Source: Bacteroidota bacterium (GTDB lineage: Bacteria; Bacteroidota; Bacteroidia; AKYH767-A; JABDAW01). From it: DNA of 29,046 nt. The translations under genes were made by a program, and so were the position numbers. Below the pieces are notes generated by a model. That model was not told where the DNA came from, searched no databases, and was given only the letters and a program-made list of their open reading frames with translations. The stretch is from assembly GCA_023251595.1 (NCBI GenBank), contig JAHEYM010000006.1, positions 2,437 through 31,482 on the forward strand, written 5' to 3'. Of this stretch, positions 28,850 through 29,046 are shown one piece after another. Positions within the stretch are counted from its first letter, which is position 1. Every line of letters begins with the position of its first letter.

Positions 28850-29046
28850 ATGCGCTTCAGTCCCCCTTTCGCCGACCAGTCACCATTCTCTAAAATCCTT
28901 ATCTCCATTGTAGTTACGGTCATTTTCGCGTTTGCATTTTCGCTGTTATCATTGGTGATTTGTTCATTGGTTTATGGTGTGAAGCTCGCCGATTTCATGG
29001 ATCTGATGAATCATTTAGACGATCCCGCAATGCTTCCTTCGCTGAA
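28850..29046 (+). CDS. Membrane protein, probably CPBP-family intramembrane protease, 3' end cut by the window edge
   Basis: The visible 65 codons read MRFSPPFADQSPFSKILI, then a long hydrophobic helix (VVTVIFAFAFSLLSLVICSLVYG), then KLADFMDLMNHLDDPAMLPSL. The frame is open to the right edge. The PFSK-helix-loop pattern followed by a DP-xxL-PSL segment resembles the N-terminus of CPBP (CAAX protease and bacteriocin-processing) proteins of this phylum, but the catalytic motifs lie outside the window. TAATTTCG ends six bases before the ATG, so transcription may start very close to the start codon. The family call is tentative; a membrane protein is certain. Confidence 0.6.
   Translation, partial: MRFSPPFADQSPFSKILISIVVTVIFAFAFSLLSLVICSLVYGVKLADFMDLMNHLDDPAMLPSL

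Overview
The window is AT-rich chromosomal DNA from a member of the Bacteroidota. Five secreted proteins end in type IX secretion (T9SS type A) sorting domains with a YPNP/FPNP-type start. Promoter-like sequences fit the phylum's TTG...TAnnTTTG pattern, and YbeY has the HGxLHLxGYKD metal site I associate with this phylum. The organism looks like an environmental aerobe: it has acetyl-CoA synthetase, the phenylacetate-pathway enzyme PaaZ, a Mn-type superoxide dismutase and several monohaem c-type cytochromes. I cannot name the genus.

Layout. Bases 1-5082 hold two tandem paralogous secreted proteins with a lysyl-oxidase-like domain (the first cut by the window edge), flanking a secreted choice-of-anchor-V/Reeler-like protein with one CxxCH motif. 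Bases 5167-8942 form a tight four-gene operon: a membrane ferredoxin-type protein fused to TPR repeats, a soluble cytochrome c, a DUF5777-like outer-membrane beta-barrel and a cytochrome c lipoprotein. It ends in a strong terminator. A 1433-residue T9SS protein lies on the minus strand (9033-13334), followed by Hsp20 and a Crp/Fnr regulator (13555-14850). An M1 aminopeptidase reads divergently from the regulator (15070-17493). Bases 17512-19753 are accessory: two unrecognised proteins, a structured intergenic stretch and a possible gene remnant. Then come acs, an orphan HicB-like small protein, paaZ, ybeY, a small T9SS protein, sodA, a DUF4412-like lipoprotein, a HEAT-repeat protein, dusB and the start of a membrane protein, probably a CPBP protease.

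How it fits together. A Crp/Fnr-family protein with no cysteine, hence no Fnr-type iron-sulphur cluster, sits among four intergenic sites of the form TGAY-N4-ATCA. They lie upstream of the regulator itself and the M1 peptidase, of hsp20, of the electron-transfer operon and of the CxxCH secreted protein. I infer one small redox- or respiration-linked regulon.

Other points of interest are as follows. The lysyl-oxidase-like domains keep the two residues of the quinone cofactor but have lost the copper-binding histidines. YbeY carries an in-frame insert of about 37 residues encoded by REP-like palindromes, and sister copies of those palindromes lie nearby. Short 7-, 8- and 14-base tandem repeats sit at gene boundaries: at the acs stop codon, the paaZ start codon, the sodA leader and inside an M1 peptidase signal peptide. 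There are no tRNA, rRNA, CRISPR or transposase genes that I can see.
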